A stretch of 64,000 nt of DNA from Pomphorhynchus laevis (GCA_012934845.2 WNNJ02002050.1:92443-156442), one strand, 5' to 3'. Positions 33,201 to 44,795 are shown, counted from the first letter of the stretch. The notes: a model not told the origin generated them from the letters alone. A program made the numbers and translations.

Positions 33201-33650
33201 TTTTAATTTCAATTTTTTTAACTTGAAATAAATTATTTAAAATATTATAACAATTATTGAAAAATATTTAGAAAAATAATGCCCTTTTACGGTTCTTTTA
33301 TTTTGCATAACGGAAGGTATTAGTAAGATAGTACGTGTTTAATCCGATTTTAATCAAAAATAATCATATTTCAAGATATTTAATTTTTATTTTTTTTAGA
33401 AAAAATCAAAAATTAAAAATGAAAATGTGTAGTGCATATTACGACCTGAAACGTTAAATACATCATCAATAGAGAATTGTTTATAACATATAACAGTATA
33501 TCAAGTAAAAGTTAGTAAAAAATTATGATCAACATTATTTTTGAGATAAAAACATTTTTTATCAAATTTTTCAATTATGAACACAAGGATTTTTTCATAT
33601 TATTATTCCAATACATACCAAAACCAAAAGGCTATTTAGGCAGAGTCCAA
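33201..33650. other. AT-rich spacer, nothing recognised
   Basis: No coding frame; runs of A and T only. Confidence 0.5.
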
Positions 33651-34500
33651 AAAAGGTAGCTAATTAGGGTATTCCAGTGGTAGTGTTGAATGACGGCATT
33701 GTTCACATATCCATTTGTAGCATCGTGATTTAAACGTTCTCAAACTGGAGACTGCAACGACTTCCTCAGACAACGAATTCAACATGTTAATACCTCTCCT
33801 CGAGAGTCTATACACTTTTAATAATCTGCCAAATCCAAATTTATACAAGACTGCTATGTCCCCGCAACTTACCTATCCGCCTAGTGATTACATCGGTGGG
33901 ATAAACCACCGCATCATTCGACATATGCCATAGACATAATATTCCCAAGGATATGAACCTATCACGTACCGACAACATCCCAATGCGACTTAGACGTACA
34001 TAATAGTCAATACCACTTAAGCCAATACAGAGCCTCGATCCGCGCCTTTGAATAGATTCCAGGTCTAATGGTTCTTGCTTAGTGACAGGGAAACAATCCT
34101 GAATGCAGTACTCAAAGTGTGGCCTAACAAGGGAGATGAATAACCTCTTGAACATATGACAGCTTAACCCGAAGAATGCACTTTTATATAAGGCCCTATA
34201 AAGAAGTCGGTGTTTAACTAGAAAGAAGTCGGTGTTTAACTAGAAAGAAGTCGGTGTTCAACTAGAAAGAAGTAGGTGTTCAACCTTGTTTTCAAGGAAT
34301 AATGGACAATAATCCCTAAATCCTTATGATGAAACATTTCTTTTAAGACAATATCTCCAATATAGTACCTTAGAGTTTCAGGCAGGCGACCTAGTTGGAT
34401 GAGGACACATTTATCAACATTCAACCGTAGTCCGGTAGAATCATAAAGAAAATCGGCCAGAGAATTCAGTCTACGACGGGCGAACCACGCGAGTCGTTGT
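33650..34500 (-). mobile_element. CR1-like LINE reverse-transcriptase fragment (C-terminal part)
   Basis: Minus frames give, in order, LRLNVDKCVLIQLGR-type thumb (34424-34236: KCVLIQLGRLPETLRYYIGD, HKDLGIIVHYSLKT), then MFKRLFISLVRPHFEYCIQD, ESIQRRGSRLCIGL, DRFISLGILCLWHMS (34155-33841), and RLSRRGINMLNSLSEEVV, SLRTFKSRCYKW (33848-33660). This is the standard end of CR1/L2 ORF2. The palm is missing. A 22-bp minisatellite (GAAAGAAGTCGGTGTTTAAC, about four copies, 34195-34275) has expanded inside the coding region. Confidence 0.75.
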
Positions 34501-35560
34501 GGTTAAAGCAACGACTAGGCTTAGCAGTGCAGCGCGGCAACGCCTTTAGTATTATTAGCAGTGTCAGACAATGATTATCAACAAAATATTATTAATATTT
34601 AAAGAAAAAATTAGCAAATGAAAGATATATTGGGAACACATGTTTTATTTCCAATTTCCAAGATGTCATGCACAACAAATACAGTCTCAATGACGTCTAT
34701 TAAAATATTTTATAGAAGAAAAAGCAAAGAATAATGGATGGACCTTTATTTGAGCGAAATTACTGAGAGGTGAAGTTCGCGCTTTAATAAATTTACATCG
34801 TTTTGGAAAACTTTTGGACGAAAGTAAAGTTTATTTTTCTCATTTCTATGGTGAAAACCTAAATTGAAGAAGTCATTTCTAATTGAACAATATATTTCTT
34901 TGCATTTGGGAGTTGAATTTAGCTAAAATTTTGATAATAGGTATATTCGACTTCGAAGATTCAAATAATATGGAAAAAATCAGTGTCCATAATCGAAAAA
35001 TTTGGCAATGACGTCCACAAAAACATTTTATGAAAGAAAAGTCAAAAAATAAAGAATGGATGAACATTTATTTGAGCGAATATACTGGGAGGCAAATTCG
35101 CGCCTTAAAAGTTTATTTACCATCTCTCGCGGACACCCCCTGATGCTGAAAACACAAAGGTACATGCATGCAGTTTCCTGCTTTGCAAAACAAGTCGTAC
35201 GATCTTTGAATTTGCTTTAGAGTGCGACCGTTCATCGTCTACTGCTTCAAGTTTTTGCGCCCTACTGGATGATGGCCCTTCCTTCTCAAGACAACGGTGG
35301 GATTTTCAGTAGTTCATTTGATGAGGGAGGGACAAATCGATTCTTATTTTTTTAACTCTTTTTATTTCTTGTGAAGCAACTTGTAAAGAGCCTCGGCTCA
35401 ATTTGTTGCCAATTAATAATAATATTTTTTTAATTTTTTTAATAATATTTTTTTTAATTAAAGTTGTTTTTTTTTTCAAAATACAAAAGAGTTTAATTAA
35501 ATAGTTTGTATCGCTTGATAATGTTTTCTCTGTCAAATGTCCGCGAATGTCCCTCTCTTT
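34501..35560. repeat. Direct repeat pair ~310 bp apart in AT-rich DNA
   Basis: A ~110-bp block at 34690-34800 (CAATGACGTCTATTAAAATA, GAGCGAAATTACTGAGAGG) recurs diverged at 35007-35117 (CAATGACGTCCACAAAAACA, GAGCGAATATACTGGGAGG). The remainder, 35120-35560, holds a GC-richer patch and then A/T runs. No gene is seen. Confidence 0.55.
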
Positions 35561-37443
35561 TGCCGAGAGTATCTAAAAGATGCTGATGTAGACCGAATGA
35601 TTGCGAAAATCAGTTTTCGCTTTAAAGTGAGTATCACATTAGCATATAACGACCGATTAGTGCGCGTTGTCTTGGAGCTATCGCCTTAAGCACAGACATG
35701 GCACGATCACCTATGCCGCCAGACGTCGAAAATACAAGCGGTATAAAACCACCATGATCCACAGCTGATACTCTTTCATTGTACTTGGCCATTTTTCTGT
35801 TTTCGTGGTACGAGAATGTGGAGGAGGGATCTCTATTGACGTAAGATTAAGCATGAGTAGAATAAACACAGACGTTGAAAAACGTCCGCTCAAATCTTTC
35901 GTTGAAGAGGTCAGAGCAAACCACATCCACTTGCGCATCTAGGTCACGAGTTGTAGATTCTTGATTGAACTTGAGTGACTCGGGTACATCCTTGAGAACC
36001 GGCTCTACTTCAACACCAGAGCATACTTTATAAAGAGAAGACACCATTATGTCCTGAAGAGCGTTGTGTCTTATAATAGGCAGAGCACCTCGTTTACACG
36101 ATAATGAATGAGGAGCACTGATAGTTTCGCCACAGATACACTTTGAATTTATCAGCTCGGACGGTGTCCAACCATAACGAGAATAAATTGCGTCTCTAAA
36201 TTCGTGCGGGCTTAAATGAAAACCGTCGAGTACCAAAGGCAATGCACTCAACCAGAGAGAGGCACTCGTAAATGACGTATGAGCAATTGAGTTCGAACAT
36301 GAAATATCTGAACCACTCAAAGCAGCGTCTAAGCGACTTTTGAATTTGATTTTTCGCCACGTGGAAATGTTGTTCATAGTTGTTTTTTGGAGCTCTACGA
36401 ATTCATCTCCGAGAATGTTCCGGTCATAAGTTGTGCAAATTGACAACGATGAGTCAAAACTCAAGGACTGATGAAAAAGATGTATGATTCACGCCAAGGC
36501 CGCAGAGGTTGATAGGTGCTGTAATTATGGTAAGCCAATTATCGTCAATGTTCCTTTTGATAAGAGCAGGTAACAACGAAATCGTATTGAGTCATCTAAC
36601 TCGATTAAAGTCAATGGTAGGCAAGTAGTCGATCTCATAAAATGAATCCATTTAGCCTGCAACTCATTCAGCATACCAACGTATGCAACGTGAGGATCAA
36701 TCTCAACAATATCAACTAGTTTATCGATTAGCCCAGTCCAGCGTTTAACATGGCTGGATGTAGTGTATTGAATAAAATCGTCCGAACCTATAAGAACTGC
36801 TAAAATGTTGATGCCACTTATCGATTTAGTTACATTCCCGATAAAAAGCTTGCTCGACATTTCATCATGTACTAGCAATTGACTTTTCGATTCATTGACA
36901 TAGTAACTAAGCAGTGGACCAATCTGTATTAGCAAGTTCCAGACATCTTGTAAATCTTCTGGATGACCAATAAAGTTTGAATCGTCCGCGAACCATCTCT
37001 GAACAACATTTGGGACTCTACTTCTGATTATGTGTATAAGTGGAAGAGATGACATAGCGAACCCCGCCATAGATAAGGGGTCACCTTGTGTGAAGCCTTC
37101 GGTCGACATGATGCTATCGCCCCCTAGAACAAGCTGAGCAGGCCCCGCATACATATTTCGTAGCAGAGTTGAGAAATATGGGCAAGTATATTGTATGTTG
37201 TGTAAGGCTACGGCACGATTAGTCGAGTTAAACGCGTTTGAAGCCTTAACCGCTAACACACAATGATTATTGTTGGCTTTGTAAGACTGCCGGACAGAAT
37301 GTATCGCATATTCAATTCCTGCCCGTTGCGAAGCTGCTAATTGAACTAGACCGGCTGCTTTCTGTAAATCTAAGCGAATAATCTTAAGCAATGCCTTACA
37401 TACAATTCGACGTTCAACTTCACAAGCGTCAATCGGTCGAACA
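35561..37443 (-). mobile_element. R2-like LINE (family LR), copy 1, 5' truncated
   Basis: The minus strand begins in RT block 2 (VRPIDA, about 37440) and runs to the C-terminus near 35570. RT frame 37391-36525: VKASNAFNSTNRAVALHNIQ, STEGFTQGDPLSMAGFAMSS, VVQRWFADDSNFIG (active site), HVAYVGMLNELQAKWIHFMR. C-terminal frame 36464-35847: LSPHEFRDAIYSRYGW, the zinc motif C-x1-C-x7-H-x3-C (CICGETISAPHSLSC), RHNALQDIM, EVEPVL, RDLDAQVDVVCSDL, RTFFNVCVY. About 35820-35600 continues in another frame (HENRKMAKYNERV, PLVFSTSGGIG). It is oriented head to head with copy 2. Confidence 0.8.
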
Positions 37444-37607
37444 CCACAATCTTAATAATAATTATTATTAATGAACACCAAGTAAAAATTTTCTTAAGCA
37501 ATGCCTTGCATACAATTCGACGAGCAACTTAACAAGCGCTAATCGGTCGAACACCACAATCTTAATAATAATAATTATTATTAATGAACACCAAGTAAAA
37601 ATTTTCT
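37381..37607. repeat. ~113 bp tandem duplication at the head-to-head LR junction
   Basis: TTAAGCAATGCCTTACATAC at 37382 and TTAAGCAATGCCTTGCATAC at 37494 start two copies that share AATCGGTCGAACACCACAAT, the AT-rich run AATAATAATTATTATTAATG and ACACCAAGTAAAAATTTTC. The first 60 bp of the unit is LR RT coding sequence of copy 1, so the duplication took in the 5' end of that copy plus its flank. Confidence 0.85.
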
Positions 37608-37708
37608 TGATTACAACATCCTACACAAATTACAAAAATCGTACAAATCAGTAAATACAATAACAAACATCTTACAATTCACAATCGGAAGAGCAAGGTC
37701 CTTGCTAA

Positions 37709-38692
37709 ATGGTCCGAGGAAAAACTTCATCAATGCAACTCTGCTGCACTTGTAATGGTCCTGCAGCTCGCTGTAAGGGTTGCAAATGTGCGAAAAACAA
37801 TAGAAAATGCACAAATTGTCGAGCTTCTGATTGTCTGAATTCTTCTAAAATGGAAATTGTTCATGTGAATCCTTACGATGGATGTTCAGATTCTGCATCC
37901 CAGTCAACTAAAATTAATAAAGTTGCAGGTAACCCTTCTATTAACTTCACAGCTACTCAACCCGTAATGAACATACCTAAATCTCCGCTTACCGAAGTCT
38001 TATCTATGAGACAAGTTTACAACCATGTCATCCAATGGCGTCTCAACTTATTGATGTTACCAGCGTGTAATGCTAGTCGTATGGTCATCAAGATACTGAC
38101 ATCTTTCTATTCGTGCGTTGCAAGCAATGGGATGGACGCAAATTTTTCCTTGATAAAGGCAACAGTATTTTCTCATTGTATTTTGCAGAGATTACAAACT
38201 TCGAGAATTGGGATAGTAAGAAAAACCTTAGAGCGCAGACTAGCACTTTGGGAATCTGGGAAAATAGGCGAACTGTACAGCGAGGCAAACTATCTGCAGA
38301 GTGAAAGATCTTTGCGGAATGACAAGAATGATATGGATTGGACTAAGCGCTATCGAAATTTAGTGACTCGTGGACGGTTGGCCGCAAGTACGTCTATTTT
38401 GGAAGGTGAAACTCTATCCCGAATGCTATCACCCGACGAATGCATAAACGGCAAGTCCGTTAGGGAAGCACTATCTGATCTTCATCCTCAAGCAGCACCT
38501 ATAATGCATGGTGCATTACTCTCCGAATACTTACCTGGAACAGTTACTCATCAAACTAGCCGATATTTCGTGTTGGACGATCAATGTATTATTCGTGCTT
38601 GCAAGCGAACTCAAGGTGGAGCTGGTCCATCTGGCCTAGACTCACGTATTCAAGAACGTATTCAAGAACGAAATTTGGACAGGACTCGATAA
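37709..38692 (+). CDS. LR copy 2 N-terminal region with Cys-rich cluster
   Basis: 327 residues in one frame. Residues 12-43 hold a dense Cys cluster (CCTCNGPAARCKGCKCAK, then KCTNCRASDC), probably a metal-binding, nucleic-acid-binding module with a CXC-like spacing. The middle is Ser/Thr-rich. The last third reads WTKRYRNLVTRGRLAASTSI, LDDQCIIRACKRTQGGAGPS and GLDSRI, the conserved approach to the RT that I know from RT-containing elements of corals and sea anemones. The frame ends at 38692, just before RT, in a small frameshift. It starts at the first ATG of the element. Confidence 0.7.
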   Translation: MVRGKTSSMQLCCTCNGPAARCKGCKCAKNNRKCTNCRASDCLNSSKMEIVHVNPYDGCSDSASQSTKINKVAGNPSINFTATQPVMNIPKSPLTEVLSMRQVYNHVIQWRLNLLMLPACNASRMVIKILTSFYSCVASNGMDANFSLIKATVFSHCILQRLQTSRIGIVRKTLERRLALWESGKIGELYSEANYLQSERSLRNDKNDMDWTKRYRNLVTRGRLAASTSILEGETLSRMLSPDECINGKSVREALSDLHPQAAPIMHGALLSEYLPGTVTHQTSRYFVLDDQCIIRACKRTQGGAGPSGLDSRIQERIQERNLDRTR

Positions 38693-38774
38693 ATTTAGCA
38701 CGGTCCCTTGCTTTATTTGCGACAAGGCTAGCGACTAAGTCAGTGGAACTCATTCAGCTAGAAGCTTTTACAAC

Positions 38775-39714
38775 TTGTCGCTTAATCGCCCTACAAAAAA
38801 ATCGGGTGGCATTCGGCCGATTGGAATTGGGGACACCGCAAGACGAGTAGTTAGCAAGGCGATAATAGAGATCGTGAGAAAGGATATTCAACAGGTGGCC
38901 GGGATTTCCCAGCTAGCTGCGGGACAGAAAGGAGGTATCGATCATGCTGTTCACTCACTACGTGCAAGATATACATCAGGACGTGACATGTGTATGCTAG
39001 CCATAGACGCTTCTAATGCGTTCAACTCTCTAAATCGAAATGTAGCACTGCATAACATAGAGTACGGATGACCCTCGTTATCACGTGTACTAAATAATAT
39101 ATATAGTACTCCTGCTGAATTGGTTCTTGGAGATGGCAGTAGCATCTACTCAATGGAGGGTTTTACGCAAGGAGACCCCTTCGCGATGCCAGGTTTCGCA
39201 ATCTCGTCGCTTCCTCTTATAGCACTTATCAGTCGTTCGGTACCCCAACGTTTTTCAAAAATGGTATACCGACGACGCGAATTTTGTTGGAAAGTCGGAT
39301 GAACTGAAAACGGTATGGGATTTACTGATTCACGAGGGTCCTAAATTCGGCTACCATGTGAATCCAGAAAAGAGTGTACTTGTGTCGCATTTCCCGATCT
39401 CTATTCACGATATTCCCTCACCAGACATCAAAACCTCGATCAACGGAACAATGATCTTGGGTGCTCCAATAGGGTCTGCAGAGTTTGTGGAAGAGACTAT
39501 CCGGTTGAAAGCATACAAATGGACCGCACTTGTGCGAAAACTAGCAGTGGTTGCCAACATCGATCCGCACGTTGCATACTGCGGCCTGATAAACTCAGTC
39601 CAAATGAAATGGATCTTTTCTTTACGAACAAGCAAGTGTCATGAAGACCGGTTAACGGACTGGGGATCTGCACTTAGAGATGTTCTTCTTCCACTTTCGC
39701 AGATTGGAATCTAA
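38775..39714 (+). pseudogene. LR copy 2 reverse transcriptase
   Basis: RT blocks across three frames: KKSGGIRPIGIGDTARRVVS, SQLAAGQKGGIDHAVHSLRA, CMLAIDASNAFNSLNRNVAL (catalytic Asp), MEGFTQGDPFAMPGFAISSL, then about 39262 WYTDDANFVGKS (YxDD active site, Thr in place of Ala), FGYHVNPEKSVLVSH and IDPHVAYCGLINSVQMKW. The GGIRPIGIG start and the A-x-NAFN block mark this RT type and differ from LA, LB and LC. Confidence 0.8.
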
Positions 39715-39728
39715 ACCAGAATTGGAAG

Positions 39729-40735
39729 GTGTTACTCACATCTCCTTTAAAGCTGGGAGGACTTGGAATTGTGGACCCCACCTTTACATTGAGTCTAGAG
39801 TACGATAGCTCATTATCTCTCGCATCAACGTATGACATCGGTGACCAAGCAGAAGCTCTTTATTATATACAAAAATCAAGATTGCTAGAGATTACTTCCA
39901 TACGAATGAGCAGGTTGAAAGAGCGACTACATAGCGTAGCTGACAATTTCGATTCTTCAGTTCACAACACGATTTCGCATGCGATGCGATCAGGTGCATC
40001 ATCGTGGTTAAGTGCATTGCCTCTATCAACCGAAAAGCACAATCTATCTTCCAATCAATTCAAAGATGCCATAGCCAGCCGTTATGGACAAGTGCCTTCA
40101 GACCTGACGAATCGTTTTTGTCCTTGTGGTGAGAAGCTGGATATAAGTCATTTGAGTGTGTAAGTCACTCGAGTGTGTAACTCTGTGAACACGGAGCCGG
40201 TCCTAAGCACAGTACCTGCAAATCTAAAATTTATGGAACGCACAACTACACGTGACATTAGTGCCCGGCTTGATATTGTTTGTTCTGGTCTTGGCAACGA
40301 TTGGTTTGAGCGGACGTTTCTAGACGTTACGGTTTTTTTCGGTTTTTGCTCAGGCCAGTAGCTGTAGATCTCTCGAAGCAAATTTTCAGTACAATGAACA
40401 ACGAAAATTGTCTAAATACAATAAAAGAATAATGGAGTTGGAACGAGGGACATATTCCGTTCGTTTTATCTTCATCTGGTGGATTGGGGGATCAGACAAT
40501 CAAATTACTGAAAACCCTTTCTGGTGCAATCTCTCGCCGAACGAATGCAGAATACGCCGAAACGCTCACTCGGATCAAAAGGAAAATATCTATTGAAATA
40601 GCCCGCTCCACCTCAGCATGTTTACGAGCCCCACGTTTACGCAAGAACGGTGCAATACAGTCAGACGGAACTAAGTTAAACAGCTTGAATCAGGTTTTCT
40701 CAGAAGAAATTGTAGACAATGATTTGTATCGTTGA
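39729..40735 (+). pseudogene. LR copy 2 C-terminal zinc and restriction-like nuclease domain
   Basis: The frame 39729-40163 has LSSNQFKDAIASRYGQ and the first zinc Cys pair in RFCPCGEKLDISHLS. The continuation is broken by a small deletion, then 40173-40361 reads NTEPVLSTVPANLKFMERTT, TRDISARLDIVCSGLGNDWF, ERTFLDVTVF. ARLDI and LDVTVF carry the acidic residues expected at a PD-(D/E)XK-type site. The final frame (40484-40735) is the conserved basic tail ending in IARSTSACLRAPRLRKNG. Confidence 0.65.
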
Positions 40736-40740
40736 ACTAA

Positions 40741-41010
40741 TGTTATTTGCGGGTATAATATGTATTCGTTAAAAAAATTATTATAAAAAAAATTAATGAA
40801 CACCACCATCTTAATAATAATTAATAATAATTAATTATTATTAATTAATTATTAATTATTATTAATTAATAATAATTAATAACGAAAAAACGAAAAAAGT
40901 ATTATTAAAAACTATTATTATTTAATGAGACAATTATTTATTACAAGAAAGAAAAGAAAAGAAAAAAAGAATCAATCAGCGTAAAAAACAATCTGTCACG
41001 CAGGGCTAGA
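40741..41010. repeat. TAATTA-rich simple repeat, 3' tail of LR copy 2
   Basis: A long run of TAATAATTAATAATAATTAA and its complement makes AT palindromes at 40810-40880, followed by A-rich DNA with GAAAAGAAAAGAAAA. It probably includes the element's tail. Confidence 0.6.
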
Positions 41011-42600
41011 CTCAATTAGATAAAATACAGTCATTGTACGATGGCGAACGGACTTGATGAAATTCCTTCCGGGCGATGAAAGGCAGATCTTGATCCTCTA
41101 ATGAATCTTGATACCATTTTTGCAAGACGGATGCCTATTCTTAAACGCAATGTTGAAATAACGTCTGAATATCTTGTATCTCTTCTCTCTGATTTAAGTC
41201 TTGCAATCCGTTTTAGGAGACTCTAGGTTTGCCAGCGCCACCAGAGTTTGAAAGTATGTCAGGAATGAAGGATGTCCGTTCGACTTCTGTGACTCGTTCA
41301 AGATATTTACTTTTTTACGACATTCGTGATATTCAAAACATGACTCAGGATTCCTTGAATAGTTGGACGGAGTGAACGCATAAAAATGCAGACATCGATT
41401 AAAGTGCACTCTGTCCTATCGCCAAAAAGTCCATTCCATGAAATATCTAGTCGTGCCTCTTCGTCTATAGTCGTTGTATGCCTCTCAAATGTGACATCCG
41501 GGGGGAGCAGGTATAAGTATTGGTTCGATCCGCACGCATGAGCATATTTCGGTAAGCGTATTAGCTAAGAGATCACGAATCATATCGTGTCGCATTGACG
41601 GAAGTCCACCAAGAGGACACGAGAGCGAGTCAAGCGAATTTCTCATGCCGCATTGGCAGTGCACAGGGACGTTTTTTGGAAGCAATCCATATCTTGCAGC
41701 CATTCCGTCGCGAAATTCATTGTTGCTTAGCCTTGTATTTTTGTCGTGCGACGGATATACCAATATCCATGATGACGCACCACTCATTGATGCGTGTTTT
41801 ATTGATTTTCGCATTAACTGACTGCAATCTTCAAGAATGTTGATCCGACCTGCCCTTCGAGTTGATTCATTTCCATTGCGAATTTCTTTAATTATCGCAT
41901 CCTGCTTCTGATTAAGTTCATATCCGCTGTATCCCTCAAGACAAGGACCGCAGACTGAAATTGACCATTCATATTCCGATTTTATCAACGTTGATGGATC
42001 GCGAATGCTAACACCACCATCCTTGTAACTGAGACAAAGGGTTTTCCACATAAGTTGATCTTCAGAAAAGTCGAAGTTGAATAGTTTGGAAATCGTTGAT
42101 TTGACAGATTCAGATAACGGTACAAGCCATAGATCAGAGCAGGCGCATGCCCTCAATAGGTGCGACCATTTGTGTTGTAGCGATCTAATGTACGCAGTAT
42201 ACGCGACCTGAACATCAACGCTACCCATTTCAGCAAGACGATCTATCGATTTGGTTAATGTAAACACAAAAGATGTGACAAACTGTTCAACGTAGACATC
42301 ATTACCAATTGGAGAACCCACTTGGAAAAGGGTTCCCGCAAATGGGCCCATACATAACTTTCACTATCAAAGTTGTAATTGGTTTTTAAAACAAGGCGTT
42401 CACTATCTTATGTGCTGCCTTCTCTGTTTCCTCTTGGACTTCGAAGGCAGGCATATGCTGTTCTAGCAATTTCAAAGGAAACGCGGCGTTTGATATTTGT
42501 GATGACATGCGCATATTTCGTAATACCTCGTTGTGTGCGAACTGATGCGATTCGTCTGAACAAGGTGCCTGTCTCTTTCCCAATGCCACCATAAGAGGAG
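41011..42600 (-). mobile_element. R2-like LINE (family LR), copy 3, 5' truncated
   Basis: Minus strand: a short piece of linker/RT (42592-42386: RQAPCSDESHQFAHNEVLR), then 42351-41485, a 288-residue frame with QVGSPIGNDVYVEQFVTSFV, VQVAYTAYIRSLQHKWSHLL, LSYKDGGVSIRDPSTLIKSE, ASMSGASSWILVYPSHDK, LSNNEFRDGMAARYGLLP, the zinc motif CQCGMRNSLDSLSCPLGG (His replaced by Asp), MRHDMIRDLLANTLTEICSC and RIEPILIP. About 41480-41400 gives EEARLDISWNGLFGDRTEC and LIDVCIF. The RT palm itself is absent, so this copy has an internal deletion. Confidence 0.72.
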
Positions 42601-42925
42601 AAAATTAGCGGAATGAACCTGCCGCGCTCGATCGCTTTATTTTTTCTGAATATTTGGCATGTTTGGGTGGTTCATTATTCTGGAAAGATGCGTCCACTCA
42701 TTGGTTGACGAACGACTGAGCAAAGATGTTAAACACGTTGACGTCAAAGAAAGTCCGCTCTAATCGCTCGTTCCACATGCCCAACCAGGATATGTCCAGC
42801 CTTGTCCCGGCGGCTCGACTTGTTGATGTTGCGACGAATTTTAGGGTGTCAGGGACCGATAGTAGGTTTTCGCATTAACTGGCTGCAATCTTCAAGAATG
42901 CTGATCCCTTAGTTTATATTTCACC
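42601..42925 (-). mobile_element. R2-like LINE (family LR), copy 4: nuclease-domain fragment
   Basis: The minus strand reads SVPDTLKFVATSTSRAAGTR, LDISWLGMWNERLERTFFDV, NVFNIFAQSFVNQ, i.e. the D-x-S / FFDVNVF part of the LR nuclease, from a copy distinct from copy 3. Next to it (42868-42912) lies GCATTAACTGGCTGCAATCT, a near copy of 41808 in copy 3, showing that pieces have been shuffled at this junction. Confidence 0.65.
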
Positions 42926-44795
42926 GCATGCAGTCTAGTTGCGCTGGAAAAATAAATCCGGTGGAATTCGCCCAATTGGAATTTGCAACACCGTGAGAAG
43001 TATCATAAGCAGAGCAATTTTGGATTTCACTCGCAAAGACATACAAGACGTTGCTGGATGCACACAATTGGTGACTTCACAAAGATGCGGAATAGAGGTT
43101 GCGATATGCTCGCTAAGGAAAGACTTTCATCGACGAAAATACCACTGCATATTGACGATTGACATGAATAACGATTTCAATCAAACAAATCGATATATGG
43201 CGCTACACAACATTGAATACGTGTGCCCGTCGCCATCTGTTCCATTCGCAACATCTACTTAACTTCAGCGCAGCTAGCAATAGGGTCCCACAATATGTTC
43301 TCTACTGAAGGATTTACTCAAGGCGATCCTTTCGCAATGGCTGCTTTACCCAAAACTTCCTACCAGTGATCGCATTGATCAGGCGAAAAGTACCTTCCGT
43401 TTTCCAAAAGTGATATGCTGATGATGTCCCTAAATACGGTTACTATGTTATGCGAAAAAGTCCCAAATTTTGTAACACCGCTCTATCGACGAATTTGAAT
43501 TTCCTGACCCTAACATCAAAATATCCACCGATGGCATTAAAATACTCGGCACGCCCATTGGCTCCAGCGAATTTGAAAACATATCCGTAGCTGAACTATC
43601 AGCAAATTAGATTTTGATGCTCAAACGTCTGCCTATAGTAGCTAATGCTGATCTGCACGTCGCTTTTGCTGGACTAACTCACGCTGTTCAATATAAGTGG
43701 ACGCATATAATGCGCACTTGTGAGTGCTCTGAGACAGATGAACTGATATGATAAATACACTTATTCAGCAGTTACTCCCTAGATTCGCTATGTGGAACCC
43801 AAATGACGATTGGATAGCAATGCTGTGCTCTCCATTAGAATTATGTGGTTTGGGACTCACCCATTTCGGATTCACATCAAAATTGAAACGATTATCCTCG
43901 CAGATGCTTGTCTCAACTTACGATTCCGGCTTTATTGCCGACGACCTGAGAGACAAACAAATTGCGACGCTGCGTGCAATAACACAACTTAGAGTTCAAG
44001 CACATCAAGAACGTATTTTCGTGCTATCCATTCTAGATACACCAACGACGAATAACCTGATCGCGCACGCAGCCCGTAATAGAGCCTCATCGTGGCAATT
44101 CATTTAGTTTATGAAGCGTTTCATCTATCAGCAAGCCAATTTAGTAATGCCATAAACACCATATACGGTCATGTTGATCCCTCCCTAAAAACGGCAATTG
44201 CATATGCGGAGCACCAGTAAATATCGCCCATTCTCTATCGTACAGGAACGGTGCCTTGCCTTCTATACGGCATGATGTTATTAGAGACATTATTTCGCAA
44301 CATCTCGTTAAAATTTCACACTGCGTATAATGCGAACCACAACTAATCGCCGTCCTTGACGACATGGCTTACGAACGAACCACAACTACACGTGATAAGA
44401 ATGCACGGCTTGATATCGTTTGTTCTGGACTTTACGGTAATCGATTTAAGCCGACGTTTTTTGACGTCAGTGTTTTCTCTATACATGCTCAATCGAACAT
44501 ATCTTGTGAACCAGATTCGGTTTTTAAATGCAACAAGAGTCGCAAAAAGAACAAATATGCCGAACGAGTAGGCGCGGTTGAACGCACTTCATTCTCGCCA
44601 CTGATTTCCTCGACGTCCGGAGGACTCGGTAAAGAAGCTCAGATGCTAATAAAGTTAATTGCCACCAAAACAGCCAATCTGTCAACTTGGGCATATGCCG
44701 ATATAGCCTTTAAAATTAAACGCGATATTGCCTTTGAGATTGCACGCTCTGTGTCAGCATGTCTCTGTGTAACAAGATTAAAAAGATAATTATTT
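42926..44795 (+). mobile_element. R2-like LINE (family LR), copy 5, 5' truncated
   Basis: The plus strand starts in RT block 2 (RWKNKSGGIRPIGICNTVRS), then ILDFTRKDIQDVAGCTQLVT, CILTIDMNNDFNQTNRYMAL (Asp kept, Ala-Phe lost), GFTQGDPFA in another frame, and a degenerate second Asp box. The C-terminal part 43748-44107 covers the linker; 44364-44789 reads ERTTTTRDKNARLDIVCSGL, FFDVSVFSIHAQSN, SFSPLISSTSGGLGKEAQM, DIAFEIARSVSACLC, a clean end of the ORF. Broken elsewhere. Like copy 1 it begins at GGIRPIG, a shared truncation point worth noting. Confidence 0.75.

Larger units (their letters stand above)
37608..40740 (+). mobile_element. R2-like LINE (family LR), copy 2, near full length, inactive
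   Basis: The longest LR copy. A 327-residue frame (37709-38692) gives the N-terminus; RT fragments follow in shifted frames (38775-39071, 39120-39302, 39358-39714), then the C-terminal part (39729-40163, 40173-40361, 40484-40735). The order is Cys cluster, conserved linker, RT, zinc motif and nuclease-like domain. Frameshifts separate the blocks. It starts downstream of the 113-bp duplication and ends in an AT-rich tail after 40740. The layout (single ORF, N-terminal fingers, C-terminal nuclease) fits RLE-type LINEs such as R2. Confidence 0.82.

Noticed and set aside
37709-37850. Stand-alone host metallothionein or CXC-domain gene
   Set aside because: The Cys cluster is in one frame with the conserved linker that leads into the LR reverse transcriptase, so it belongs to the LINE.
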